Shown: one piece after another, positions 16,098-25,073 of the stretch
Numbering within the stretch: the first letter of the stretch is position 1
How the letters are laid out: each line of letters opens with the position of its first letter
DNA from: Burkholderiales bacterium
GTDB taxonomy: Bacteria > Pseudomonadota > Gammaproteobacteria > Burkholderiales > SG8-41
Length of the DNA: 64,000 nucleotides
NCBI GenBank assembly: GCA_020854035.1
Contig: JADZGE010000097.1
Span: forward strand, 1 to 64,000
Direction of reading: 5' to 3'
Position numbers and translations under genes: made by a program
The notes under the pieces: generated by a model
Database searches by the model: none
What the model saw: the letters and a program-made list of their open reading frames with translations, nothing else
Told to the model about the DNA's origin: nothing

Positions 16098-16904
16098 TCA
16101 CTGCAACACGGCGCGGAACGGGCGCGTCTCGCGCCCCTTCGCCACGCCCTCCATGGTCCTGCCGTTCACGCGGGCCTCGTAGCGGACCCTGTTCACCGTG
16201 AAGGTGATATCGCGTCCGGCGAGCCGCCCTTCCTCGACCGGGAGAAAGATGCCGTTCGTCTCGTACGTTCCCCACGCGACCTGGTGAAACTGTTCCAGCG
16301 AGAGCATGCCCTCGTCCATCCGCCACGTTCCGTCCACTTTCGCGGGCACGATGTAGAGGTGGGCGCTGCACCAGCTCGCGCAAAGCGGCAGCGTTTCGGT
16401 GAGATCGGGCTCCCAGCCGCCGCCGATCTCGTAGGTATTGGACACGATGCGCGAGCCCGGCTTCATCGAGCGGAAGCTCGGCTCGAGCCGGCGCAGGTTG
16501 TCCGGGATGAGGAAGAGGATCAGCGTCGTCGCCCCGGACACGTCGGCGGCGAACATGTCGCCCTGCACGAAGCTCGCGCGGTCGCTTACCCCGGCGGCGG
16601 CGGCGTTGCGCTTCGACAGCTCGACGAGATCGAGGTTGTATTCGACTCCCAGCGCGCGCGCGCCGCGCTTCGCCGCCGCGATCACGTTGCGGCCGTCCCC
16701 GGAGCCGAGATCAACCACGAAATCGGCGCTCGAGACCCGCGCCATGTCGAGCATCCTCTCCACCATCGCGTCGGGCGACGGGATCCACACGACGTCCTTG
16801 CCCTTCTGGCCCATCTTCGGCTGATAGGGGGCGGCGGGCTTCTGCGCAAGCACGGGCGCGGCGCCGAGGACCGCGCAGAGGGCGAGTATGCGAAAACCGG
16901 TCAT
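16098..16904 (-). CDS. Exported SAM-dependent methyltransferase-like protein
   Basis: A 268-residue protein whose first 20 residues (MTGFRILALCAVLGAAPVLA) form a signal peptide. Residues about 60-150 are a class I methyltransferase fold with DLGSGDGRNVIAAAKRGA (SAM-binding motif I), GVEYNLDLVELS (motif II) and FVQGDMF. The carboxyl third is a separate beta-rich region with no assigned family. SAM is not known to be available in the periplasm, so the export signal is puzzling; an upstream in-frame start at 16946 would bury the hydrophobic stretch at residue 15 onward and does not remove it. Function unknown. Confidence 0.8.
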   Translation of the reverse strand: MTGFRILALCAVLGAAPVLAQKPAAPYQPKMGQKGKDVVWIPSPDAMVERMLDMARVSSADFVVDLGSGDGRNVIAAAKRGARALGVEYNLDLVELSKRNAAAAGVSDRASFVQGDMFAADVSGATTLILFLIPDNLRRLEPSFRSMKPGSRIVSNTYEIGGGWEPDLTETLPLCASWCSAHLYIVPAKVDGTWRMDEGMLSLEQFHQVAWGTYETNGIFLPVEEGRLAGRDITFTVNRVRYEARVNGRTMEGVAKGRETRPFRAVLQ

Positions 16905-16952
16905 GGGATTGCGCCGGCAGCGCGCCGCGGGCGATCCGGCACGCATCGCGAG

Positions 16953-17294
16953 CTAGGGCAGGTCGAACCGCACCGCGACCGCCGCGCTCGCGATCGCCGC
17001 GAGATCGTGGCCGTCCTCGCCCGGCACGTCGAGGCCGCCCTTGACGACTCTCACCGTCACCTTGCCGCGCGGCAGGCTCGCTTTCACGGCCGCTGCGTCC
17101 ACCTTCGCGGGGTGCTGAACGCCGATCGTGACATCGACCTCAATGGTGCTCGAGTCGAGCCCGAGCGAGCGCACCAGCGCGAGCGACGAGTGGTGCAGCG
17201 CGTCCTGAACGGCGCGCAGCGCCGCCTTGGTGTAGTCGCCGCCGTGTAGATCGTTGCCGGCGCCCATCTCGAGTATCACGCGTTTGACAGGCAT
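16953..17294 (-). CDS. Lin0512-family protein, copy 1
   Basis: A 113-residue protein beginning MPVKRVILEMGAGNDLHGGDYTKAALRAVQDAL, matching the conserved Lin0512 family (PF09585), whose biochemical role is not known. It lies 18 bp downstream of a paralogue of the same length, and the two align end to end with the shared pattern KRV-(L/V)E-G-G-D-(L/I)-G-DYTKAA-RA-DAL-H-SL. A GGAG precedes the ATG. In other bacteria members of this family are also found as adjacent pairs, which suggests a hetero-oligomer, but this is inference. Confidence 0.85.
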   Translation of the reverse strand: MPVKRVILEMGAGNDLHGGDYTKAALRAVQDALHHSSLALVRSLGLDSSTIEVDVTIGVQHPAKVDAAAVKASLPRGKVTVRVVKGGLDVPGEDGHDLAAIASAAVAVRFDLP

Positions 17295-17312
17295 TCCTCG
17301 CTCTCCCGCCCG

Positions 17313-17654
17313 CTATGCGACGTCGAGGCGCACGACCGCGGCGGCGTGCGCCATCACCGTCGAGCCCGTGCCCGCGTCGTCGGGAATTTCCAGCCCGCCC
17401 TCGACGACCTGCACGGTGCCGGTACCGTGGGGGAGCACGGCGAGGACCGCGTCCCTGTCCACGCGCTCGGGCCTGGGCACCCCGATCAGGACCTCCACCA
17501 CCATCGAGTCGGCCGACTTGCCGAGCGCCGCCGCGACGGACAACGAGTTGTGCCACAACGCGTCGCGCAGGGCCCGCACCGCCGCCTTGGTGTAGTCAGT
17601 CCCGCGAATGTCGGTGCCCATCCCGAGTTCGACCATCACGCGCTTCAACGCCAC
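17313..17654 (-). CDS. Lin0512-family protein, copy 2
   Basis: A 113-residue paralogue of the following gene, starting MALKRVMVELGMGTDIRGTDYTKAAVRALRDALWHNSLSV and ending with the same GGLEIPDD...AAAVVRLDV pattern. GTG start at 17654 with GGAGG upstream. First gene of a probable three- to five-gene transcript running through copy 1, the exported methyltransferase and possibly the quinone oxidoreductase. No domain of known function. Confidence 0.85.
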   Translation of the reverse strand: MALKRVMVELGMGTDIRGTDYTKAAVRALRDALWHNSLSVAAALGKSADSMVVEVLIGVPRPERVDRDAVLAVLPHGTGTVQVVEGGLEIPDDAGTGSTVMAHAAAVVRLDVA

Positions 17655-17819
17655 TGCCGCCTCCTTCGCTCGACCGGGTGCCTTGCGCTCCCGCCGGCTG
17701 CCGGCCTCGGTCTCTTCCGCCGCGAACGACGAAAACCCCTACTCGTGCTGCCGCGGGAGCACGAGCTGCAATGATAACCCGTGCACGCGCCGCCCCTGCC
17801 GGCGGGTCCGCGTAGTGGA

Positions 17820-18674
17820 TCAATGAATGCCGGCCCGGGACTGGCTGGCCATCACGCTCGCCACGAATTCTCGCGGGGCCGCTCCCAGCAACCGCCGGAA
17901 CATGGCGGAGAAGGCGCTCGGGCTCCCGTAGCCGAGTTCCAGCGCAACGGCCGTGACGGGCGCGCCTCCCGCCAGCCGGCGGATCGACTCGAGGAGCCGC
18001 GCCTGCTGCTTCCACCGGGCGAAGCTGATGCCGGTTTCCCGCAGGAATCGCCGGTAGAGGGTGCGCGCGCTCGCCCCGGCCGCGCCGGCCCGGGCCGCTT
18101 CCGCGCGCCCGGTGGAAAATGCCGCGACGAGTTCCTCGCAGAGCCGCACGAGGTCGGGGCTCGCCGGCAGCGGGAGATCGAGCGCGCACCGCGGCAGCCG
18201 CCGGATCTCCGCCAGGACGACCCGCATGAGGAGACCCTCGTCCCCCGCCTCGTCGTAGTTCCCGGGCAGCGCCGCCGCGCGCACGACGAGTTCCCTCATG
18301 AGCGGGGTCACATCCAGCACGACGCACGTTCCCGGCATGCCGGTGGCCGCCTCCGCCGCCACGTAGAGGCTGCGCATCTCGACCACGCCATGCATGCGGA
18401 TCTCGTGCGCCGTCCGCGCGGGCACCCACAGGGCCCGGCTCGGCGGGACGATCCAGGCACACCGGGGCGTGCGCACGCGCATGGTCCCTGAAACGGCGTA
18501 TACGAACTGGGCGCGTGCGTGCCAGTGCGGCGCGATGTGGTGACCGTCCACGTAGGTCGACCGCCGCAGCACGACCGCGCGCGAGGGATCGCCGTCGACC
18601 GGGTTCTCCGGCACGCCGGCCGCATCGCGATCGATCGGCCCCGGCGTGGCGGCGGGTGCGGCGCGCGTGTCCAT
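17820..18674 (-). CDS. AraC-family transcriptional regulator
   Basis: A 284-residue regulator. The amino half is a cupin-like sensor (HIAPHWHARAQFVYAVSG, then PSRALWVPARTAHEI), and the carboxyl half has the double helix-turn-helix: GASARTLYRRFLRETGISFARWKQQARLLESIRRL and VTAVALELGYGSPSAFSAMFRRLLGAAPREF. Start is the ATG at 18674; a longer frame exists but encodes no recognisable sequence. It is divergent from the MFS gene at 18790 with a 115-bp shared control region, the usual layout of an AraC-type activator or repressor and its target exporter. Confidence 0.9.
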   Translation of the reverse strand: MDTRAAPAATPGPIDRDAAGVPENPVDGDPSRAVVLRRSTYVDGHHIAPHWHARAQFVYAVSGTMRVRTPRCAWIVPPSRALWVPARTAHEIRMHGVVEMRSLYVAAEAATGMPGTCVVLDVTPLMRELVVRAAALPGNYDEAGDEGLLMRVVLAEIRRLPRCALDLPLPASPDLVRLCEELVAAFSTGRAEAARAGAAGASARTLYRRFLRETGISFARWKQQARLLESIRRLAGGAPVTAVALELGYGSPSAFSAMFRRLLGAAPREFVASVMASQSRAGIH

Positions 18675-18789
18675 TTTTCGATGGTTGGGTGAGATTCCTC
18701 GAAAGACAGGCGATTGTAACTCGGGCAGACTGGCACCCTGCCGGACCTGCTCGTTCGACAGGCAGCCACATGCGAGAACGCTACCGCCC

Positions 18790-19998
18790 ATGACCGCCAC
18801 CGCACATGCCACCTCGCGCCCGGGAAGTTACACCGGCATGGTGAAATTCCTGCTGAACGCCGCGCACGGCGTGGATCACATGTTCCTGCTCATCTTCGCC
18901 ACCGCGGTCGCCACCATCGCGGCCGAGTTTGGCTACGCGAAATGGGAGGACCTCATGCCCTACGGGGTCGGCGCGTTCACGCTCTTCGGGCTCGGCTCGC
19001 TGCCCGCCGGCCGGCTGGGCGACATCCATGGCCGGCGCATCATGATGATCGTCTTCTTCATCGGCATCGGCGCCGCGGCGGTGCTGACCGCGCTCACGCA
19101 GAACGCGTGGCAGCTCGCCGCCACGCTCACGCTGATGGGCGCATTCGCCTCGATCTATCATCCCGTCGGGATTCCGATGCTGGTGCAGAACGTGCCGAAC
19201 CCCGGCGCGGTGATCGGCGTCAACGGCCTCGTCGGCAACCTCGGCATCGCCGTGGCGGCGCTCGTGACCGGCTTCCTCATCAAGTGGTTCGGGTGGCGCG
19301 CCGCATTCGCCATACCGGGAATCATCTCCATCGGGTGCGGCATCGTGTTCGCGCTGACCTGCCCGAAGGAGGCGCACGTGCCCGCGAAGGGCAAGGGCGC
19401 GAAGGCGTTCGTGCAGCTCTCTCCCGCGATGCTGGTACGCGTGTTCGCCGTCATGACGACCACCGCCGCCACCGGCAGCATCCTCTTCAATTTCACGACC
19501 AACGGCAACGCGCAGTTCCTGACCGAGGGCTTCCGCGGAGTGATCGAGGACCCCGCGGTGCTCGGCACGCTGCTCGCGATGATCTACGCGATCGCCTCGC
19601 TCATGCAGATCGTCGTGGGAAACCTCATCGACCGCATGCCCTTCAAGCCGCTGCAGCTGTGGATGTCCGTCATCCAGGTACCGCTCCTCGTGGTGGCGGC
19701 CTACACCGAGCACTGGGCGATGTTCGCCGCCCTCCTCGCCGTGATGGTGTTCATCTTCGGCTCGATTCCCTTCACCGACGCCATGATCGTACGCTACGTG
19801 GACGACCGCCTGCGCTCGCGCGTCGCCGGCATGCGGCTGACGGTCGCGTTCGGCATCGCCTCGCTCGCCGTCTGGGCACTCGGCCCGCTCGTCAAGGAGA
19901 TCGGCTTCTCGATGCTCTTTCTCGTGATGGCGGGCATCGCCGCGCTCAAGGCCGGCGTCGTTCTTCTGCTGCCGGACGAGCCCGCCGCCGCGCGATGA
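18790..19998 (+). CDS. MFS transporter controlled by the adjacent AraC regulator
   Basis: A 402-residue MFS carrier. [12 protein letters not shown] opens the first helix, [17 protein letters not shown] is the loop 2-3 signature, and twelve hydrophobic segments follow. The AHGxxH start and the [11 protein letters not shown] segment resemble fosmidomycin-resistance/Fsr-like and cyanate-type carriers. The start is ATG 18790. It shares its promoter region with the divergent AraC gene, so its expression probably responds to a small ligand sensed by that regulator. Followed after 110 bp by an aldehyde dehydrogenase gene on the same strand. Confidence 0.88.
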   Translation: MTATAHATSRPGSYTGMVKFLLNAAHGVDHMFLLIFATAVATIAAEFGYAKWEDLMPYGVGAFTLFGLGSLPAGRLGDIHGRRIMMIVFFIGIGAAAVLTALTQNAWQLAATLTLMGAFASIYHPVGIPMLVQNVPNPGAVIGVNGLVGNLGIAVAALVTGFLIKWFGWRAAFAIPGIISIGCGIVFALTCPKEAHVPAKGKGAKAFVQLSPAMLVRVFAVMTTTAATGSILFNFTTNGNAQFLTEGFRGVIEDPAVLGTLLAMIYAIASLMQIVVGNLIDRMPFKPLQLWMSVIQVPLLVVAAYTEHWAMFAALLAVMVFIFGSIPFTDAMIVRYVDDRLRSRVAGMRLTVAFGIASLAVWALGPLVKEIGFSMLFLVMAGIAALKAGVVLLLPDEPAAAR

Positions 19999-20107
19999 TT
20001 CCGGGGAATACCCGCCGGCGGCCGGCGGCGGCCTTGCCCCCTCTGCCCGCGCGCCCCGATCCGTGGCAGACTTTCCGCCTCTTCACCGATCTTCCGGGAG
20101 CAGGACC

Positions 20108-21577
20108 ATGAGCGCGACCACCATCACCGCCGGGCAGAAACAGTCCGCGGCCTACGAAACTCTCGCCCTGTACATCGACGGCAGGTTCCTCGGCGCGGAA
20201 GGACGGAAGACCGAGCCGGTGTACAACCCGGCCACCGGCGAAGTGCTGGCGCAGCTCCCGCACGCGACGCGCGCCGACCTCGACGCCGCGCTCGCCGCCG
20301 CGGAGCGGGCGTTCGCGACGTGGAGCCGCACCTCGCCGCTCGAACGCTCGGCCGTACTGCGCAAGGTCGCCGATCTCGCCCGCGCGCGCGCCGAGTCGAT
20401 CGGGCGCAACATCACGCTCGACCAGGGAAAACCGATCGCCGAGTCGGTGGGCGAGGTGCAGGTGTGCGCCGAGCACGCGGAGTGGCACGCCGAGGAATGC
20501 CGCCGCATCTACGGCCGGGTCATCCCCGCGCGCCGCCACGACGTGCGCCAACTGGTGCTGCGCGAGCCGGTCGGCGTGTGCACCGCCTTCACGCCGTGGA
20601 ACTTCCCGTTCAACCAGGCGATCCGCAAGATGGTCGCGGCGCTCGGCGCCGGCTGCACGCTGGTCCTCAAGGGCCCGGAGACGGCGCCCTCCGCGGTGGT
20701 CGCGCTCGCGAGGCTCTTCCACGACGCGGGTCTGCCGGCGGGGTGCCTCAACGTCGTGTGGGGCGTCCCCGCGGAAGTCTCCGACTACCTCATCCGGTCG
20801 CCGATCGTGCGCAAGGTCTCGTTCACGGGCTCGATCCCGGTCGGCAAGCAGCTCGCGGCGCTCGCCGGCGCGCACATGAAGCGCGGCACCTGGGAACTGG
20901 GCGGACATTCCCCGGCGATCGTGTTCGACGACGCGAACGTCGACCAGGCGGCGACCACGCTGGCGCGTTTCAAGACCCGCAACGCGGGGCAGGTGTGCGT
21001 CTCGCCCTCGCGCTTCTACGTGCAGAGCGGGGTCTACGACCGCTTCGCGGCGAAGTTCATCGAGGTCATGCGTTCGACCCGGGTCGGCGACGGGCTGGAG
21101 AAGGCGACGCAGATGGGTCCGCTCGCGCACGCGCGGCGCGTGGACGTCATGCAGGCGTTCGTGGACGACGCGCGCTCGCGCGGCGGCGAGGTCGTGTTCG
21201 GCGGCGCTCGCCTCGCGAGCCCCGGCAACTTCTTCTCCCCGACCGTCGTCACCGGGCTGCCCGACGACGCGCGGCTCATGACCGAGGAGCCGTTCGGCCC
21301 CATCGCGCCGCTCACGCCCTTCACCGATCCGCAGGACGCGATCCGCCGCGCGAACAGCCTGCCCTACGGACTCGCGGCCTACCTCTTCACCGAGTCCCTG
21401 AAGACGGCGACCATGGCCGCCGGGGCGATCGAGGCGGGAATGATCAACATCAACCACTTCGGCATGGCGCTGGCGGAAACGCCGTTCGGCGGCATCAAGG
21501 AAAGCGGCATCGGGAGCGAAGGCGGCGCGGAGACCTTCGACGGCTACCTCGTCACGAAATTCGTGACGCACTGCTGA
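20108..21577 (+). CDS. NAD(P)-dependent succinate-semialdehyde dehydrogenase family enzyme
   Basis: A 489-residue aldehyde dehydrogenase. The catalytic Glu is in [15 protein letters not shown], the nucleophile Cys in [15 protein letters not shown], and the cofactor-binding [14 protein letters not shown] and KGPETAPSA are present. Overall pattern ([27 protein letters not shown]) is that of GabD-like semialdehyde dehydrogenases, which oxidise succinic or similar omega-oxo acids. GGGAGCAGG precedes the ATG. The next gene downstream is a Bug receptor, so a role in using an imported acid is likely, but the precise substrate is uncertain. Confidence 0.9.
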   Translation: MSATTITAGQKQSAAYETLALYIDGRFLGAEGRKTEPVYNPATGEVLAQLPHATRADLDAALAAAERAFATWSRTSPLERSAVLRKVADLARARAESIGRNITLDQGKPIAESVGEVQVCAEHAEWHAEECRRIYGRVIPARRHDVRQLVLREPVGVCTAFTPWNFPFNQAIRKMVAALGAGCTLVLKGPETAPSAVVALARLFHDAGLPAGCLNVVWGVPAEVSDYLIRSPIVRKVSFTGSIPVGKQLAALAGAHMKRGTWELGGHSPAIVFDDANVDQAATTLARFKTRNAGQVCVSPSRFYVQSGVYDRFAAKFIEVMRSTRVGDGLEKATQMGPLAHARRVDVMQAFVDDARSRGGEVVFGGARLASPGNFFSPTVVTGLPDDARLMTEEPFGPIAPLTPFTDPQDAIRRANSLPYGLAAYLFTESLKTATMAAGAIEAGMININHFGMALAETPFGGIKESGIGSEGGAETFDGYLVTKFVTHC

Positions 21578-21661
21578 TCCTGTTGCGCGTCCCCGGACTG
21601 CGCAGGCTCGTCAGTGTTACTGTAGCGGCGGGCGTACCCCCCGGCTCCAGGAGCGGTCTCC

Positions 21662-22801
21662 ATGTACTGCAAGGAACTCGTCGAATCCCGCCGCGCGGGC
21701 GGGGTGAAGCGGATGGCGGGCGTGACCTCCGCCGGCAACGTGCTTTCCCGGCGCGATCGGGCGTTCGCCGGAGGAAGGGCGGGAGCTTCCCGTCACGTTG
21801 CGATCCGTCCGCGAGGAGGCCCGGGCCGGCGGGCAGCGGTCGTTCGCGCGCCGCTCTTCGCCGCCCTGTTCCTCGTTCTCGCGGGCGGCGCGGGCGCGCA
21901 GCCGTATCCGGTCAAGCCTGTCCGCCTGATCGTGCCCTTCGCGCCCGGTGGCGACACCGACACCGTTGCCCGCCTGATCGCGCCGCGGCTCGCCGAGGCG
22001 CTGGGACAGCAGGTGATCGTGGACAATCGGCCCGGCGCGGGCAGTCTCATCGGCATCGAGGCGATGCTGCGGGCGCCGGCGGACGGCTACACGCTCGCCA
22101 TGGGGACGATCAGCTCGCTCGCGGTCCTGCCGGTGACCCGCTCGAACGTCCCGTACGACCCGGTGCAGGACATCGCGCCGGTCATCCTGGCGACCGTGGT
22201 GCCGTACGTGCTGCACGTCCACCCCTCCGTTCCGGCGCGCTCGGTCGCCGAGTTCGTGCGGTTCGCCGCGGCGCGCCCCGGAGAGCTCGCCTACGGCACG
22301 CCGGGCGTCGCGACCGGCGTGCACCTCACCACCGAGTATTTCAGCAGCACGGCGGGCGTGCAGCTCACGCACGTGCCCTACAAGGGCAGCGGCCCGGTCC
22401 TTGTCGATCTCCTCGCGGGCAACATCCCGGTCGCTTTCACGACTTTCAGCACGAGCGGGCAGCACGTCCGGTCGGGACGGCTGCGCGCGCTCGCCATTGC
22501 CGCGAGTGCCCGCTCGCGGGACTTCCCGCAGGTGCCCACGATGTCCGAGGCGGGATACCGCGGCTTCGAAGCGTCCACGTGGCACGGTGTCGTGACCCGC
22601 GCGGGAACGCCCCGGGCGATCGTCACCCGTTTGAACGCCGGGATCGCGCGCATCCTGAACGGCGCGGACGTGCGGCCGGCCCTGGTGAGCGCCGGCTTCG
22701 ATATCGGCGCCGGGACGGTGGAGGATTTCGAGCACTACGTGAAAAGCGAGATCGGGAAGTGGAGGAAGGTGGCGGCGCGGGCGAAGGTGCGGGCGGATTG
22801 A
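21662..22801 (+). CDS. Bug-family (TctC) periplasmic solute-binding protein
   Basis: A Bug receptor of the tripartite tricarboxylate transporter type. The mature part starts QPYPVKPVRLIVPFAPGGDTDTVARLIAPRL, the family's first ligand loop; VDNRPGAGSLIGIEA and THVPYKGSGPVLVDLLAGNI follow. An odd point is about 60 extra residues before the secretion signal (PLFAALFLVLAGGAGA). The ATG at 21662 has AGGAG upstream but the true start may be an unusual codon closer to the signal sequence. Four Bug genes are in the window and no TctA/TctB membrane subunits. Neighbours are a semialdehyde dehydrogenase and a double CMD protein, so an organic acid is the likely ligand. Confidence 0.87.
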   Translation: MYCKELVESRRAGGVKRMAGVTSAGNVLSRRDRAFAGGRAGASRHVAIRPRGGPGRRAAVVRAPLFAALFLVLAGGAGAQPYPVKPVRLIVPFAPGGDTDTVARLIAPRLAEALGQQVIVDNRPGAGSLIGIEAMLRAPADGYTLAMGTISSLAVLPVTRSNVPYDPVQDIAPVILATVVPYVLHVHPSVPARSVAEFVRFAAARPGELAYGTPGVATGVHLTTEYFSSTAGVQLTHVPYKGSGPVLVDLLAGNIPVAFTTFSTSGQHVRSGRLRALAIAASARSRDFPQVPTMSEAGYRGFEASTWHGVVTRAGTPRAIVTRLNAGIARILNGADVRPALVSAGFDIGAGTVEDFEHYVKSEIGKWRKVAARAKVRAD

Positions 22802-22858
22802 GCACCGCGACGCGCCGGCGCGCACCGCGGCAATCGACGGCAATCGACAGGAGCATAC

Positions 22859-23788
22859 ATGACGGCAGGCACGAAAGCGGAACGGCTCGCGCGGCTCGGG
22901 CGGAAGTACGGCGCCGCTGCGATCGAGAACGGCATGCGGCTGCGCCCGGACGACTTCCTCGACGAGATCGAGTGGCGCGACCGGATCGACCCGCACTTCA
23001 CCCGGTCGTGGCTCGAGTTCACCTACGGGGGACTCTTCGCGCGGAAGGGCCTCGACGAGCGCACCCGGCTCCTCGTCGCCCTGGGGCAGTTCGTCGCGAT
23101 GGGTGAACTGGAAGAACTGGAGCGCCAGATTCCCGGTGCGCTCTCGGCCGGCGCCACGCCGCGCGAAGTGCTGGAGATCGTCCTCCAGACGACCGTGTAC
23201 CTCGGCCACTTGAGGGCCTCCCGCGGCGCGCGCGCGTGCGTGAAGGTCCTCGAGCGGCTTGGCCGGCTCGACGAGATCACCTCGACCCGGCTCCCGCTGG
23301 AGGGCCGCATGCCGGAGCGCTCGCTCGCCGCGGAGCGCATGAAATGGCCCGCGGCGAAATCGGCCGAGGAGGCGGCGTGGCGCGAGCGCATGGTCGGGAA
23401 GTACGGCTGGAAGGGCGTGAGCACGCGCCTTCGCACGCAGGCCCATCAGAGCAACGACGCCATCAATATCTACGACCGCGTCGACCCGCACTTCCTCGGG
23501 CTGTGGTTCGACTTCATCTACGGCGAGCTCTACCCGCGCGGGATCGTCGACGATCGCACGCGCCTGCTCATGATGGTCGGCGTCTGCCTTGCCCTCAACG
23601 AGCCGGTGCAGATGGAGAACCACTTCCGCGGCGCGATCCTGCTCGGCGCGAAGCCGCGCGAAGTGCTCGAGGTGATCCTCCAGTCGACCACCTACTGCGG
23701 CATGCCCACGACCATCCAGACCGTGCGCGTGCTCGATCGTGTCGTGAAGGACATGAACCGCGGGAGCGAGCTCGACGCGCCGGCCTGA
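22859..23788 (+). CDS. Double-domain carboxymuconolactone decarboxylase-like protein
   Basis: A 309-residue protein made of two CMD modules, about 25-150 and 180-300. Each has the pattern DPHF-W-(E/D)F-YG-L-RG-(L/V)D-RTRLL-V, then the helix PREVLE(I/V)(I/V)LQ(T/S)T. Neither module has the CxxC of the AhpD redox branch, so a thiol peroxidase role is unlikely; gamma-carboxymuconolactone decarboxylase-type chemistry or a non-enzymatic role is possible. CAGGAG precedes ATG 22859. The gene follows the Bug receptor gene by 57 bp and probably belongs to the same transcript. Confidence 0.85.
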   Translation: MTAGTKAERLARLGRKYGAAAIENGMRLRPDDFLDEIEWRDRIDPHFTRSWLEFTYGGLFARKGLDERTRLLVALGQFVAMGELEELERQIPGALSAGATPREVLEIVLQTTVYLGHLRASRGARACVKVLERLGRLDEITSTRLPLEGRMPERSLAAERMKWPAAKSAEEAAWRERMVGKYGWKGVSTRLRTQAHQSNDAINIYDRVDPHFLGLWFDFIYGELYPRGIVDDRTRLLMMVGVCLALNEPVQMENHFRGAILLGAKPREVLEVILQSTTYCGMPTTIQTVRVLDRVVKDMNRGSELDAPA

Positions 23789-23873
23789 GGATCGGCCCGC
23801 CATCGCGTCGACCTGGATACGGCACGCCCGCTCGCTGCACACGAGCGAGGAGCGCGGGAACGAGATGCGCCCG

Positions 23874-24497
23874 TCACGGCCGCGCCCACTCCTCCAGCAC
23901 CTTCTTCACGGCCGGCCGTGCCTCCATGCGCCTGTGGTGGTCGTGGATTTTCGGGAAGCGGGCGATGTCCACGCCGTCGCGCTCGAGCCAGCGCGCCAGG
24001 GTGAAGAGGTACGGGTCGCAGATCGTGTAGGCGCTTCCCATCACCCACGGCCCCTCGACCATCCCGCTTTCCATCAGCGCGAAGCTCTCGGCGACGTTCT
24101 TCGGCACCTTGCGCTTCATGTCCTCCAGCGAGGAAGCCTCGTCCGCCCAGCGGTTCCCGCGCATGAGGTGCGCGTGATTGACGTGCGCAGTCGAGCAGAG
24201 GTAGCTGTTGAACGACTGCGCGCGCGCGAAAGCGAACGGATCGCCGAGCGGGGCGAGGTTCGCCTTCGGATGGACCTGCGCGACGTAAGCGAGGATCGCC
24301 GGCGTCTCGGTGAGGATCCCCCTGTCGGTGGCGAGCGCGGGCACCCGCCCCTTGGGATTCACCTTGAGATACTCGGGCTTTCTCTGGTCGCCCTTCGCGA
24401 AATCGAGCCGCACCGTCTCGTACTGCGCGCCCGCCTCTTCCAGGGCGACGTGCGAGGCGAGCGCGCAGGTGCCTTGTGCGTAATAGAGCTTGAGCAT
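23874..24497 (-). CDS. Glutathione S-transferase family protein
   Basis: A 207-residue GST. The amino-terminal thioredoxin fold reads MLKLYYAQGTCALASHVALEEAG, with Ser/Cys-like start typical of the beta class, then NPKGRVPAL (cis-Pro) and ILTETPAILAYVAQ (Ser-containing glutathione contact, normally ESxAI; here ETPAI). The helical carboxyl domain contains MGSAYTICDPYLFTLARWLE with the N-capping box. Such enzymes conjugate glutathione to electrophiles or act as glutathione-dependent isomerases/lyases in catabolism. Clear GGAGGATGATCC before the ATG. Convergent with the double CMD gene. Confidence 0.9.
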   Translation of the reverse strand: MLKLYYAQGTCALASHVALEEAGAQYETVRLDFAKGDQRKPEYLKVNPKGRVPALATDRGILTETPAILAYVAQVHPKANLAPLGDPFAFARAQSFNSYLCSTAHVNHAHLMRGNRWADEASSLEDMKRKVPKNVAESFALMESGMVEGPWVMGSAYTICDPYLFTLARWLERDGVDIARFPKIHDHHRRMEARPAVKKVLEEWARP

Positions 24498-24650
24498 GGA
24501 TCATCCTCCAGGTTGGGCCAGTGGCGACGATACCCGCGGGAGCGGCGGGAAGCAAAGGGGGGCCGGCGCGAAACCGTGGCCGCCCGGGCACCGGCGGCAC
24601 GCCGTTGTGCTAAGGTGGCGCGGGACGCAACCACGTTCGGGGAGCGCGTG

Positions 24651-25070
24651 ATGTCGCAGCCGAGAATCGTCAGGAGCGAAGAGGTCGAGCCGCAGAACAT
24701 CCGCGGGCTCGGCAGCGAGGCGGGGAGAGTCCGGCGCATCCTTGCCACGCAGAAGTTCTTCTTCAACGTGGACGAAGTGAACCCGGGCCACAGCCCGCAC
24801 CACTGGCACCGCCACGACGGGTACAGGGCGCAGGGCTACGAGGTCGAATACCCGGCCGACTTCGAGGAGATCTATTTCATCCTGAGCGGCCGGGGCGTGA
24901 TCCAGTGGAAGACGGCAGCCGGCGAAATCCGCGAGCAGCCCGTGGGGCCCGGCGACACCATCCACATGCCACCCGGCGTCGTCGAGCACCAGCTGCTCAA
25001 CAACGGAACGGAACCGGTGCGCCTCGCCGTCGTGGGCGTGCCCCCGCCGAAGAAGACTCCGATCGCCTGA
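24651..25070 (+). CDS. Cupin-domain protein
   Basis: A 139-residue single cupin: motif 1 is GHSPHHWHRHDGYRAQGYEVEYPADFEEIYFILSGRG with three or four candidate metal-binding His, and motif 2 is GPGDTIHMPPGVVEHQLLNNG. The extra GYEVEY segment within motif 1 is unusual and could widen the binding site. Length and His-rich core suggest a metal-dependent isomerase, decarboxylase or dioxygenase; no substrate can be named. Start ATG 24651 with GGGGAGCGCGTG upstream. Convergent with the Bug gene, three bases between the stops. Confidence 0.85.
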   Translation: MSQPRIVRSEEVEPQNIRGLGSEAGRVRRILATQKFFFNVDEVNPGHSPHHWHRHDGYRAQGYEVEYPADFEEIYFILSGRGVIQWKTAAGEIREQPVGPGDTIHMPPGVVEHQLLNNGTEPVRLAVVGVPPPKKTPIA

Positions 25071-25073
25071 CGA

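Noticed and set aside
20320..23106. A 928-codon plus-strand frame running across the aldehyde dehydrogenase and Bug genes
   Set aside because: Shifted frame over strong genes with Arg/Gly/Ala-rich shadow composition and no domain signature.
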